From positions 1 through 5,534 of the forward strand of contig JANXVS010000399.1 of NCBI GenBank assembly GCA_025351555.1: DNA of 5,534 nucleotides, in the 5' to 3' direction. Below are positions 5,316-5,534 of this stretch, in pieces; the stretch's first letter is position 1; the number at the start of each line of letters is the position of its first letter. Source of the stretch: Pseudomonadota bacterium. GTDB lineage: Bacteria > Pseudomonadota > Gammaproteobacteria > Xanthomonadales > Rhodanobacteraceae. The position numbers and the translations under genes are program-made. Under the pieces are notes generated by a model. That model worked only from the letters and a program-made list of their open reading frames with translations, ran no database searches and was not told where the DNA came from.

Positions 5316-5534
5316 TCATTCGGAGTCGGTCTTCGTCCACCAATCCGGATTCGGCCGGTTATACGAATCCTCCGTGAACCATTCCGGAAGTTCCACGGTA
5401 AGGGAGGTCAACTCGCTCAACTCTTTCCTCAATGGATCGAGTAGATCGGCCTGTTGCCGGGCCCATTCCAACCATGCTGTTGCGGCCGCCTGCTGTTCCA
5501 GAGGAAGGTCGGCGCAGCGTGTTTCGAGGGCGTC
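5316..5534 (-). CDS. Unrecognised protein, C-terminal 72 residues (5' end outside the window)
   Basis: The minus-strand frame is open from the right edge to TGA at 5318-5316. The visible part begins DALETRCADLPLEQQAAATA and includes the Trp-containing helix WLEWARQQADLLDPLRKEL (about 21-39). It ends in an acidic, aromatic tail with LPEWFTEDSYNRPNPDWW (49-66) and KTDSE. The first 45 residues look helical and possibly coiled-coil. Codon use and the clean ending argue for a real gene rather than a chance frame. I do not recognise a family and give no function. It ends 97 bp before the HTH gene, runs in the same direction, and could belong to the same accessory cluster. Confidence 0.65.
   Translation of the reverse strand, partial: DALETRCADLPLEQQAAATAWLEWARQQADLLDPLRKELSELTSLTVELPEWFTEDSYNRPNPDWWTKTDSE

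Overview
The window reads as a stretch of a moderately GC-rich gammaproteobacterial chromosome, most likely Xanthomonadales/Lysobacterales (Xanthomonas, Lysobacter, Dyella or Rhodanobacter type). The reasons are the DUF1631 protein, the sequence style of the BtuB-like receptor and of HemW, and the CPXCG zinc-ribbon protein beside them. The assignment to an order is inference; no rRNA or other marker gene is present. Every gene I can support lies on the minus strand, so transcription runs from high to low coordinates.

In the direction of transcription: (1) 5316-5534, the C-terminal 72 codons of an unrecognised acidic, Trp-rich protein that enters from beyond the right edge. (2) About 5219-5315, an AT-richer promoter island with two exact 11-bp direct repeats, a plausible sigma70 promoter and a 7-bp-stem inverted repeat. 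(3) 5218-4192, a two-gene module of an excisionase-type HTH protein followed 4 nt later by a GTG-initiated PIN-domain protein, which fits a toxin-antitoxin pair. (4) 4165-2966, hemW (radical-SAM haem chaperone), starting only 26 nt after the PIN gene. (5) 2973-2785, a 62-residue CPXCG zinc-ribbon protein overlapping the hemW stop by 8 bp. (6) 2779-2350, a promoter, a clear cobalamin riboswitch and its expression platform. (7) 2349-490, btuB, a TonB-dependent outer-membrane receptor for cobalamin. (8) 382-1, the N-terminal 127 residues of a DUF1631 protein that runs off the left edge.

Functionally, the best understood unit is riboswitch plus btuB: cobalamin sensing by the leader RNA should repress synthesis of the outer-membrane importer. 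An open frame runs without a stop from btuB back through the riboswitch to 2694, so automatic annotation could give BtuB a false 115-residue N-terminal extension. The start at 2349 is supported by a signal peptide and a Shine-Dalgarno site. The leader contains an 8-nt segment complementary to the conserved CCGCAACG of the aptamer, and a segment that could mask the btuB Shine-Dalgarno site, which together suggest a translational switch. The second notable point is the TA-like module directly in front of hemW, a place where many gammaproteobacteria have rdgB; hemW probably shares its transcript.

I see no rRNA, tRNA, CRISPR array, insertion sequence or clear intrinsic terminator. No entirely new system is evident. 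The most original material is the riboswitch expression platform and the repeat-rich promoter of the HTH/PIN pair.
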